Below are positions 17,736 through 25,946 of a stretch of 64,000 bases of DNA, in pieces. The stretch covers positions 62,001 through 126,000 of the forward strand of contig JACNJL010000026.1 of the NCBI GenBank assembly GCA_014382585.1. The letters run 5' to 3'. The stretch is from Limisphaerales bacterium. GTDB lineage: Bacteria; Verrucomicrobiota; Verrucomicrobiia; Limisphaerales; UBA1100. Below the pieces are notes generated by a model. It saw only the letters and a list, made by a program, of their open reading frames with translations, had not been told where the DNA came from and searched no databases. The position numbers and the translations under genes were made by a program. Every line of letters begins with the position of its first letter. Position 1 is the stretch's first letter.

Positions 17736-20078
17736 ATGAAACAGGTAATAGTTTTTTTCGGGCTGGTGTGTGCCGGAATAGTTTGGGGTGCAGAGGCTCC
17801 CGATCATGCCAAGCTGCAAGCCCGCGCGGCCAAAGGCGATGCGGCGTCGCAATTCGAATTGGCCCATGCGCTGTACTGGGCCAAGGGCGTCGACCGTGAT
17901 TTGGAAGCCTCCGCCAAATGGGCCAACCGCGCTGCCAAAGCCGGCAATGCCAAAGCTCAGTTTTTACATGCCACACAATTGTTTTTGGCTCACGGAGTTG
18001 AGGGGGACTCAAAGGCGGCGATTAAATTGCTGGTCCTAGCCGGCCCCGGCATCGAAAAAGCCGCGCTGCAGGGCGATGCCCATGCGCTCTATATCTCGGC
18101 GCAGCTTTATTTTCGGGGATGCAATTCAGTCAACCAATTTGAGGCGGACATTGTGCTGGCCCGTAAACGCCTCAAAATGTCGGCCGAGAAAGGGCATCTC
18201 GATGCGGTTTACCTGCTGGGATTGGATATATTTAATCAATACAAAAAATCACCGAAGGATCCCATCAATACCCCGAAACTGGCCGCCCAATGGTTTCTTC
18301 GCGCCGCGGAGTTGGGCCATCCATATGCCGCGGAAATATTGGGTGATCTGTTGTATTCGGATTTGATGGGCCCCCGCAAACCCAAGGAGGCGGCGCGTTG
18401 GCTCAAGCAGTCGGCGGAACTCGGTTTAGGAAAATCCCAGTTCCTTTATGCCCGTTTGTTGGAAAGTGGTGACTTGGGTGAGGCCAATCAACAATTGGCT
18501 TTGAAATGGTATCGCCGGGCAGCGATGCAGGGGCACAAAACTTCACAGGAAATTCTGGTTGAAAAATATTACCACGGAAAATCCGTGGAAAAAGATTTTG
18601 AGCAATCTTATATGTGGCTCACCCTTCTGGAACGACAGGGCAATTCTCCTCCCAATACACTCAAAATTAAACAAACCATCACCACCGAACTCACGGCGGA
18701 TCAGCAGCTGGCCGTACTGCAACGTGCCAATGCGTTAAAAATTCAACGCACTCCCGTGACTGAAAACAATTCGTTGGGCCTGATGGGCTGCTCAATCCGC
18801 ACGCAACTATCAATTCGGGAAGAATTATTTGAGTGGCGCATTGATAAAGGCGATGCCGGTGCGGCTTTGGTGTTGGGCATGGAATATTTAGACCGCGCGC
18901 AACAATTGACCCTTCGACATGGCCAATTGCAAAACGTGGCCGCTCAGATGGCGCGACAAGGCACAGAGGTCGCCCGACTCAAAGCACAGGAATTAATGCT
19001 TCGCGCGGCTCAAGATGAAACCGATGCCAACAAATTATATGCCGATTCAAGACGTCTGTTAACAATCGCCGCTGAGAACGATTTTGTGGATGCTCAACAT
19101 AATTTGGCCGCACTGTACTTATTAGGGATGGGCACCCCAAAAAACCCGGAATTGACGGCGAAATGGTACGAGCGAGCCGCAAAACAAATGGATGCCGAAG
19201 CCATGTCCAGACTGGCTGGATTGTACGTGGAAGGGGATTTTTTGAAAAAGAATCTTCCGCGCGCCTTTGAGTTGTATCAGGCATTAGCGGATACAGGAGA
19301 TGCGCCCGCCCAGAACAACCTTGCTACGATGTATTTGGAAGGCTCCGCAAGCGGGCAGGATTTGCCCAAGGCGGAAGAATATTTCCGAAAATCAGCGCGG
19401 CAGGGGCATAGTGAAGCCCAACAAAATCTCGGCACATTTTTGTTGCAAGGCCATTCGAAAAAGGGGATCGATTACGTTGAGTCGGTGAAGTGGTTCACAC
19501 TGGCGGCCCGACAGGGAAACGCCAGGGCACAAATTGCCTTGAGCGCCGCGTATCATTATGGCGATGGCGTTGCCAAAAAAGATTCACGGCTAGCCTATGA
19601 ATGGCTGCTCATTGCCGGTGAAGGATTTTTGAGAGAAGCTCAAAAAACCAAAACCCCTAACTATCTCAATGCAATCAGGATGAACCTCGAATTGGTTGCA
19701 CAGAAGAAACGTGAAGTGGCGGCGGGACTTTCCAGTAAAGAAATCGAAGCCGCTGGAGAACGGGCCAAAAAATTCGTGGCCATCAATCTGTATAATCCGA
19801 ATCAGACCGCAACGGGCGATCCCAAAGCTACGCTAGCCAAGGCTAATCAAGGCGATTCCGAGGCCCAATATCAGCTTGGCATGTTGCACCTCAAAGGACT
19901 CAATGGCCCGGCCGACTTGGTGCAGGCTTACAAATGGCTCACCCTGGCCAAGGATGCCGGCCATGCAACTGCCGGAGCGGAACTCGATACCCTCAGCCAA
20001 TCCATGAAGAACCCGCAAATTATCGCGGCTAAACGGCTTGCCCGAAAGTTTAAACCGGTGAAGCCGGAACAAAAATAA
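17736..20078 (+). CDS. Secreted Sel1-repeat (TPR-like) protein, 780 aa
   Basis: Signal peptide (QVIVFFGLVCAGIVWGAEA), then many 36-residue Sel1-like repeats with the pattern A..G...AQ..LA..Y..G.GV.KD...A..W...AA..G (for example GVDRDLEASAKWANRAAKAG and GMGTPKNPELTAKWYERAAKQ), running nearly to the C terminus. Two linker regions near residues 320-400 and 620-690 break the array. Sel1 repeats are protein-interaction scaffolds; the partner here is unknown, though the SurA-like gene before it and the second Sel1 gene after it suggest an envelope complex. The stop is 3 bases from the next start. Confidence 0.88.
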   Translation: MKQVIVFFGLVCAGIVWGAEAPDHAKLQARAAKGDAASQFELAHALYWAKGVDRDLEASAKWANRAAKAGNAKAQFLHATQLFLAHGVEGDSKAAIKLLVLAGPGIEKAALQGDAHALYISAQLYFRGCNSVNQFEADIVLARKRLKMSAEKGHLDAVYLLGLDIFNQYKKSPKDPINTPKLAAQWFLRAAELGHPYAAEILGDLLYSDLMGPRKPKEAARWLKQSAELGLGKSQFLYARLLESGDLGEANQQLALKWYRRAAMQGHKTSQEILVEKYYHGKSVEKDFEQSYMWLTLLERQGNSPPNTLKIKQTITTELTADQQLAVLQRANALKIQRTPVTENNSLGLMGCSIRTQLSIREELFEWRIDKGDAGAALVLGMEYLDRAQQLTLRHGQLQNVAAQMARQGTEVARLKAQELMLRAAQDETDANKLYADSRRLLTIAAENDFVDAQHNLAALYLLGMGTPKNPELTAKWYERAAKQMDAEAMSRLAGLYVEGDFLKKNLPRAFELYQALADTGDAPAQNNLATMYLEGSASGQDLPKAEEYFRKSARQGHSEAQQNLGTFLLQGHSKKGIDYVESVKWFTLAARQGNARAQIALSAAYHYGDGVAKKDSRLAYEWLLIAGEGFLREAQKTKTPNYLNAIRMNLELVAQKKREVAAGLSSKEIEAAGERAKKFVAINLYNPNQTATGDPKATLAKANQGDSEAQYQLGMLHLKGLNGPADLVQAYKWLTLAKDAGHATAGAELDTLSQSMKNPQIIAAKRLARKFKPVKPEQK

Positions 20079-20081
20079 TCG

Positions 20082-21548
20082 ATGCGCGCGGTCGGCCTTA
20101 TTCTGTTGTTGGCGCTGACGGCCGATCTGCCCGCGGCTGATCTTGCGGCCCTGCGCAAACAGGCTGCCGCCGGCGACGCCAAGGCTCAATATCAATTGGG
20201 CGAAATCTTACATGAAGCCCGGGTCGTGGCGCGCGATTTGGATGCCGCCCGCCGATGGACCACTCAAGCCGCCGATCAAGGTCATGCCCGGGCGCAGTAT
20301 CGGTTGGCTTCCATGCGACTGCTCGGCGAAGGTGGCACGCGCGATGCGCAGGCGGGGATGGCCCTTTTCAAAAAATGTTTACCCGCACTCACCCAAGAAG
20401 CTCAGGCCGGACAGGCCGATGCGCAAGGGAAGCTCGGCATTCTTTTTGCCCGCGGCGTGGGTGTGGAACAGGATGCCGACGCCGCGGCACAATGGTTTTT
20501 CAAAGCCGCGAAGCAGGGCAACATCAAGGCTCAGGCTGATTTGGCCAGTGCCTATCTCACCGGACAGGGAGTCGAGGCCAATCCCACCAAGGCGGGCGAA
20601 TGGTTTACCCGTGCCGCGCAGAAGGGATTTGGGCCGGCCATGATTCATCTTGCCGCGTTGGAATTACAGGGCCGCGGTCGGCGGCAAAATTTGAAGGTCG
20701 GCAAACAATGGCTAATGAAAGCCACCGCCGTGAAGCACCCCGGCGATGCCGAACGCGCGCGCACGTTGCTGGAGCGCTTGGCCAATCAGGCGCCGCGTCT
20801 GTTGCCCGATATGGATACCCTTCATGCCCGCGCCGACCAGGGCGGGATTGAGGCTCAAATTGAATTAGCCCGTCGCTACGAAACCGGTTCGGGTCTTCCG
20901 GTTGATTCCGCTCAAACGGTGAAGTGGTATCTTCGCGCCATCCGGTTGGGCTCGGCGGAGGCCGCGCATCGGCTGGGCGGCATGTTCGCGTTGGGGCGCG
21001 GGGTGAAAAAGGATCCTGCGCGGGCCGCACGGTTTTGGAATCTCTCCGCCCGTCTGGGCTATGCCGCCGCACAGATTGACTGGGGCGTGATGTGTGCAAA
21101 AGGCGAAGGCTCGCCGCGCAATCCGGCTCAAGCTTACTACTGGTTTATCGTTGCCCGTCGGCACGTGGACGATCCCAAGCAAATTGAAACCCTCGCCCAA
21201 CTGCAAACCCTCGCTTCCACCGAACTGACGCCGGACGAAGTGTTCGACATCCCGCAAGACGCAGCAAACTTCCTGGCGCCCAAAGCACTGACCCTGCGTA
21301 AGGCGATGGCGATGGCGGAGTACGGCGATGGTGCGGCGCAGTTTAAACTGGGTCAGGCATTGGCCGAAGGCACCGGATTGGAAAAAAATGTGGCGGAGGC
21401 CTTCGTCTGGTTTTCATTGGCCGCAAAACAAAAAGTAAACGCTGCCGGCAAGGCGCGGGATGCGCTGAAACTTTCGGAAAAAGAAAAGGCGATTGCGGAG
21501 AAAAAAATAAAATCCTTTAAGCCACTGCCCCCCCCGAAGGCGAACTAG
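20082..21548 (+). CDS. Secreted Sel1-repeat protein, 488 aa
   Basis: Short signal peptide (AVGLILLLALTADLPAAD) followed by about ten Sel1-like repeats (GDAKAQYQLGEILHEA, GVEANPTKAGEWFTRAAQKG, GRGVKKDPARAARFWNLSARLG, GTGLEKNVAEAFVWFSLAAKQ). It is clearly a paralogue of the gene before it, sharing the exported N terminus and the final DA/K-rich tail, so a tandem duplication is likely. Predicted periplasmic scaffold. It is convergent with the kinase gene; the stops are about 8 bases apart. Confidence 0.88.
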   Translation: MRAVGLILLLALTADLPAADLAALRKQAAAGDAKAQYQLGEILHEARVVARDLDAARRWTTQAADQGHARAQYRLASMRLLGEGGTRDAQAGMALFKKCLPALTQEAQAGQADAQGKLGILFARGVGVEQDADAAAQWFFKAAKQGNIKAQADLASAYLTGQGVEANPTKAGEWFTRAAQKGFGPAMIHLAALELQGRGRRQNLKVGKQWLMKATAVKHPGDAERARTLLERLANQAPRLLPDMDTLHARADQGGIEAQIELARRYETGSGLPVDSAQTVKWYLRAIRLGSAEAAHRLGGMFALGRGVKKDPARAARFWNLSARLGYAAAQIDWGVMCAKGEGSPRNPAQAYYWFIVARRHVDDPKQIETLAQLQTLASTELTPDEVFDIPQDAANFLAPKALTLRKAMAMAEYGDGAAQFKLGQALAEGTGLEKNVAEAFVWFSLAAKQKVNAAGKARDALKLSEKEKAIAEKKIKSFKPLPPPKAN

Positions 21549-21555
21549 CGGTGGA

Positions 21556-24006
21556 CTAGCGCTTCGTGGCCAGTCGGCGAGTACGGAAGAATTGTTCCAC
21601 GGTTTCCATCTTCGATGCGTCCGCGTCAAAATGATACGAAAGGCGTTTGAGCCTGGGCAGGTTGCGCAGGAAATCAATCTCCCCGTGCTCGCGCGGCAGT
21701 ACCAACACCTCCAGATTGGTGCACTGAGAAAGCACTGTGAGGTCGCGCAGTTGTTCGCAGCCATCGAGGCGCAGTTCCCTGATTGGCAATCCGGCCAGCG
21801 GCTTGAGGTCCGTCACCGGCGTGCGGTCTAAATGCAGTGTGCGCAGCGGCATGTCTTTGAGTGGTGCGAGTGAGTTTACTTGCGTGCCGCTGAGGTGCAG
21901 GTACACCAGCGGCGTACCCGTCAGCGGATTCAAATCATCCACTGGTGCGAAGGCGATGGTGAGCGATTGCAGCGGCAACCCCGCGAGTGGGGTGAGGTCG
22001 TCCACTGCCGTGTAGGCGAGGTACAGCTCATGCAGCGGCATCCCTTTCACCGGACGGAGATCGTTCACGCGCGTACGCCACAGGTTAAGCGAGCTGATTG
22101 GCAGTCCCGCAAACGGCTTGAGGTCACGGGTTTGGGTGCCGGAAAGATTGATCCTCAAATATCCAAACGCATCCCGCTGCAAACGTCCGGAAAGGCCGAT
22201 CTGTTTCATTGCGGCGACCCCGCGTTGCCAGACGGCAAGCTTCTCGCGTTCCATCAACGCAGCCGTGTGGCGGGCATCGGGGCCGAGGCGTTGATGGGTT
22301 TGCCATTGGTGCACACGGCTCATCGCGTGCAGGGGCAGGGCGCCCTTGTTGAATTGATTGAAATCACGAATCAACTCCTGGCTGAGCTTTAGCGCACGCG
22401 CACCGAAAGGATGCGGCTCGTTCATCGATTTTAATACCGCCGCGGCCTCGGCCGGTTGCATGAGGGCGAGGTGTACGCGGGCGAGGCGATGGGTGTGGGC
22501 GGGTTGGGGGTCCAACTCGTGCGCCAATCGGGCGGTGGCCAGTGCGCCGGGGAAGTTGCCCTGCGCGATAAGGTCGCCCGCTTGCTTGTGGCAAATCGGT
22601 GCGGTGCGCTGGAGGCGGGCGGCATCTTCGCTGCGATGATGTTGATGGCGTAAATGTTGCCAACCCACCGCGACCCCGAGCAGCACGATGATGCTGGCGG
22701 CAGCGGCAAGCGGCCCGTTGCGGCGGATGGACAGGCGGAATTGGCGCAATCGCCCGGCGTGTTCGGCGCTGGGAGCGTAGCCCGATTGCCATGCGGCCAC
22801 GTCGCGTTGCAGGGCTTCTACGGCGGGGTAACGCTTTGCGGCATCGCGTTGCAGCGCCTCCATTGCCACGGCGGCCAATGCTTCGGGCACGCTGCGCTCG
22901 GGGCAGTGGACGAGTACGGCGGCGTTAGGTTGGTCGGCGAGTTTGGTGAGGGGAGTGATTTGGCCAGCCTTGACTTTTTCCAACACCTCGGGCCCGCCGC
23001 TGGTGAAGGGCGGGCGCAGGGCAAGGATGTGGTATAGGATTGCGCCAAGCGAATAGATGTCGGTGCGTTGGTTGATCGCTTCGAGCCGGCCTTCGGCTTG
23101 CTCGGGGGCCATGAAGCCCGGGGTGCCCATGACGGTTCCATAGCGGGTGCCTTCGTTTTCGCCGGAAGGCGGCATGGGCTCTTCGGCCTGGTTGATAATC
23201 TTGGCAAGGCCCCAGTCCATCACGAAGACTTCGCCGTACTCGCCGAGCATAATGTTGGCGGGCTTGAGGTCGCGATGGATGATGCCTTTGGCGTGAGCGT
23301 AGGCAACGGCATCACAAATTTTTTGGTAAATCCGCAGCAGCTGATGGAGGGGATAACGGTCGACCACATTGGATTGCCCTTGGCGCAAGCCGTTGAGCAC
23401 GTCTTTGAGGGTGGTGCCGCGGACGTATTTCATCGCGTAATAGTTTTGGCCGGCGGCGTCCACGCCGAGGTCGTGGATGGGGACGATGTGCGGATGGTCA
23501 AGCCGCCCAAGGACAAGCGCTTCCTGGGTGAAGCGCCGCGCGAGGCTGGCGGAGGCAGCGACCTCGGGGGTCATTAGTTTAAGCGCCACGTGGCGTTGGA
23601 GTTGGCGGTCGTGCGCAAGATGGATTTCGCCCATACCGCCCTTGGCGAGATGGCGGACCCGTTCGTAGCGATGGGGCAGGGCGGCGGGGGGCGTGTCGGC
23701 GGCAGGGATTGCGTGAAGGGTGACGACAATTTTGCCGATGGAAAAGGATTGGCCGGGCTGGATGGTAACGGGGCCGGCGATTTGGCGGCCATCGATGAGC
23801 GTGCCGAATTTTCCGCCGGTGTCTTCGAGCAGGCAGCGGTCGGGGGTTATAGTGAGATTGGCGTGTTGGCGGGAAACCTCCGGGCTGTCGAGCGTAATGG
23901 GGCACGCGGGATCGCGGCCGATTGGGAATTCGCCCGGGACGAGGTCATACGAGACCAGCAACTGACCGCCCTTATGGGCTACCAGTTTAATAATGGCAGT
24001 TGGCAC
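21556..24006 (-). CDS. FHA - Ser/Thr protein kinase - leucine-rich-repeat fusion protein
   Basis: 816 residues from GTG 24006, chosen for its strong ribosome binding site. Domains in order: FHA (residues about 8-95, IGRDPACP...SRQHANL), a PASTA-less Hanks kinase (about 113-400; glycine loop LAKGGMGEI, Lys143, HRDLKPAN, DWG at 264-266 in place of DFG, APE), one membrane helix (432-449), a helical TPR-like stretch, then about seven leucine-rich repeats of 23 residues (D.KPLAGLP...L.L..T.V). The FHA and kinase are cytoplasmic and the LRR should be outside. The DWG motif is common in planctomycete/verrucomicrobial kinases. Likely an envelope sensor; ligand unknown. Confidence 0.92.
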   Translation of the reverse strand: MPTAIIKLVAHKGGQLLVSYDLVPGEFPIGRDPACPITLDSPEVSRQHANLTITPDRCLLEDTGGKFGTLIDGRQIAGPVTIQPGQSFSIGKIVVTLHAIPAADTPPAALPHRYERVRHLAKGGMGEIHLAHDRQLQRHVALKLMTPEVAASASLARRFTQEALVLGRLDHPHIVPIHDLGVDAAGQNYYAMKYVRGTTLKDVLNGLRQGQSNVVDRYPLHQLLRIYQKICDAVAYAHAKGIIHRDLKPANIMLGEYGEVFVMDWGLAKIINQAEEPMPPSGENEGTRYGTVMGTPGFMAPEQAEGRLEAINQRTDIYSLGAILYHILALRPPFTSGGPEVLEKVKAGQITPLTKLADQPNAAVLVHCPERSVPEALAAVAMEALQRDAAKRYPAVEALQRDVAAWQSGYAPSAEHAGRLRQFRLSIRRNGPLAAAASIIVLLGVAVGWQHLRHQHHRSEDAARLQRTAPICHKQAGDLIAQGNFPGALATARLAHELDPQPAHTHRLARVHLALMQPAEAAAVLKSMNEPHPFGARALKLSQELIRDFNQFNKGALPLHAMSRVHQWQTHQRLGPDARHTAALMEREKLAVWQRGVAAMKQIGLSGRLQRDAFGYLRINLSGTQTRDLKPFAGLPISSLNLWRTRVNDLRPVKGMPLHELYLAYTAVDDLTPLAGLPLQSLTIAFAPVDDLNPLTGTPLVYLHLSGTQVNSLAPLKDMPLRTLHLDRTPVTDLKPLAGLPIRELRLDGCEQLRDLTVLSQCTNLEVLVLPREHGEIDFLRNLPRLKRLSYHFDADASKMETVEQFFRTRRLATKR

Positions 24007-24009
24007 AGT

Positions 24010-24017
24010 TCCTCCTT
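24010..24017 (-). promoter_or_regulatory. Shine-Dalgarno deciding the GTG start of the kinase gene
   Basis: On the - strand, GGAGGAACT precedes GTG 24006. It supports the GTG over the ATG 57 bases upstream. Confidence 0.75.
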
Positions 24018-24091
24018 GCCGCCACACCGTGACGGGAGTGCAGGCTGCCTGAAAAACGGCCAAAAATCAAGCCGCAAGACAGGGGGACGGC

Positions 24092-25945
24092 GTGGTTGGG
24101 CTTGCAATCAGGCTTGGTTTTCCTATGATGCGCGCCCGTTTATCCCGACTTATGCGGCAGATACCATTAATTGCATTTAATGCCTTCATGGAGTTGATAC
24201 GGCAGCCTGTCTTTTTGCTGTTGTTTACCCTATCCGTGATTGTGTGTTTGTTGCTGGCGGCGACTCCGTATTTTGGTTTTGGCGGAACGGGCATTGACGT
24301 TGTTAATTTCGATGTAAAAATGGTGAAGGACGGCGCGCTGACGGTGATGCTGATTTCGGGTCTGTTCGCTGCGGTCATTTGTGCGTCGACTTCATTGGCG
24401 AAGGAAATTTCCTCGGGCACAGCCATGGTGGTGCTTTCCAAGCCGGTGGGCCGCATGCATTTTGTGGTGGGCAAATTTCTTGGCGTGGCCGGCGCGCTGA
24501 CCGTGGGCACTTATCTGAATCTCCTCGCCGTATTGCTGGCCAGCCGCATGGGCTATGATGCCTACGGGAATCCGGATATTGTCGGGGTACTCACCATTCT
24601 CGGTTTCATGGCGTTGGCTTATGTTGCTGCGGGCTTTTTGAATTATTTTTTACGCAAACCCTTTGTGCCCACCTGCGTGACGTTATTGGTGGTGTTGCTC
24701 ACCCTTGGGTTTCTCACCGTGTGTGCGATGGATAAACAACGGGCTTGGTGGGTGGTGGATTCCGGCGAGGATATGAACGCGGGATTTATGGACATTTGGG
24801 TATTCACAGACGCAGCCGGCACCGATTCCCGCGGGGAAGCGTTGGGTGCAGAAGAGAAAGACGAGTTTGCCGCCGGTGTGGATTGGGGTATAATTCAGCT
24901 CAGCCTGCTCATCCTCTTTGCCTTGTGGTTACTCTCGGCGCTTGCGTTGTTATGTTCTACTCGACTTTCGTGGCTACCAACGATGTCCATCTGTTCAGGG
25001 GTATTTTTAGTGGGGCTGATGTCTGATTATTTATTGGGCCGCACGGCGGAAGGCGGGGGAATGATCCATTCCGGCGAATATGTAATTTGGAATCCACCAG
25101 GAAATCAGGCCGGCACGCATTCAGTGTTCAGGCTCAAGCCGCGCGGGATCCGGCGATTGGCGGGTATGGAATTCCTTGTGAAAATGAATGTAAATGGTCC
25201 CGCCACACCCAAAGACAAGCAGCTGGTCGATGGGGTGTTGACGCTGGATGTGACCACGGATGACGGCCAGATTAAGATCGAGTACGAAGAGCTCAAGACG
25301 AAGTTGGATGGGGTGCTGAAACTCCGTTGGAACGAGCCGCTGGAGCGCAAAATGATTCAAATTGGCCGGTTATTGTTGCCCGGAGAATTCCCCGGAAATT
25401 CGATGGAACTCAAACTGGCCGGTGAAATTCGCGAGGAAATCAACAACCGAAGCGCCGAATTAGAGCAAGATGAGGCGAAAAAAGACCTGCTGATTGAGTT
25501 TCGCATTCTGGATGATCAGGTGACGACTGAAGTGGTGCCCGGCCATTTAGCCCTGTGGATTATGCCTGAACACGGCACCCTCACCAAACTGGATGCCTCG
25601 GTGGATGAGGAAGTGACCGTGGCTCGGGGTGCTGTATGGGCGAAAATCCTTTACGTTTTAGTGCCAAACTGGCAGCTTTTTTGGCTCTCAGATTCTGTGG
25701 GCGTGGAAGCTGAAGAGTTATCCAGCCGCCGCGATTTGGAAGCGGCCAAGGTTGAGGCCGGCAAAACTGGCGATCGGGTGGACATGACCCAGAACGTAAA
25801 AGTTCAGAAACGGGCAGACATTAGTTACCGCGAAGGTCAGGTGCCTTGGAAGTACATTTTAACCTCACTAATATATGTGGTGGTTTATGTTGGCGTGATG
25901 CTTTCGGGTGCGCTGATGTTGTTTGAGAATCGAGAATTAGCCTGA
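24092..25945 (+). CDS. ABC-2-type permease with large extracytoplasmic domain (first gene of SPFH/P-ATPase/ABC cluster)
   Basis: Up to 617 residues. GTG 24092 has AGGGGG just upstream, but ATGs at 24125, 24128 and 24152 are possible and the last gives the usual permease N terminus (MRQIPLIAFNAFMELIRQP). About six helices lie in the first 290 residues, including the ABC-2 hallmark LAKEISSGTAMVVLSKPVGR. A roughly 250-residue soluble, probably exported domain follows, and a final helix lies near the C terminus (WKYILTSLIYVVVYVGVML). It is one half of a probable heterodimeric transporter with the permease at 33393; the ATPase is at 32170. The gap to the next gene is 1 base. Substrate unknown. Confidence 0.85.
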   Translation: MVGLAIRLGFPMMRARLSRLMRQIPLIAFNAFMELIRQPVFLLLFTLSVIVCLLLAATPYFGFGGTGIDVVNFDVKMVKDGALTVMLISGLFAAVICASTSLAKEISSGTAMVVLSKPVGRMHFVVGKFLGVAGALTVGTYLNLLAVLLASRMGYDAYGNPDIVGVLTILGFMALAYVAAGFLNYFLRKPFVPTCVTLLVVLLTLGFLTVCAMDKQRAWWVVDSGEDMNAGFMDIWVFTDAAGTDSRGEALGAEEKDEFAAGVDWGIIQLSLLILFALWLLSALALLCSTRLSWLPTMSICSGVFLVGLMSDYLLGRTAEGGGMIHSGEYVIWNPPGNQAGTHSVFRLKPRGIRRLAGMEFLVKMNVNGPATPKDKQLVDGVLTLDVTTDDGQIKIEYEELKTKLDGVLKLRWNEPLERKMIQIGRLLLPGEFPGNSMELKLAGEIREEINNRSAELEQDEAKKDLLIEFRILDDQVTTEVVPGHLALWIMPEHGTLTKLDASVDEEVTVARGAVWAKILYVLVPNWQLFWLSDSVGVEAEELSSRRDLEAAKVEAGKTGDRVDMTQNVKVQKRADISYREGQVPWKYILTSLIYVVVYVGVMLSGALMLFENRELA

Positions 25946-25946
25946 C

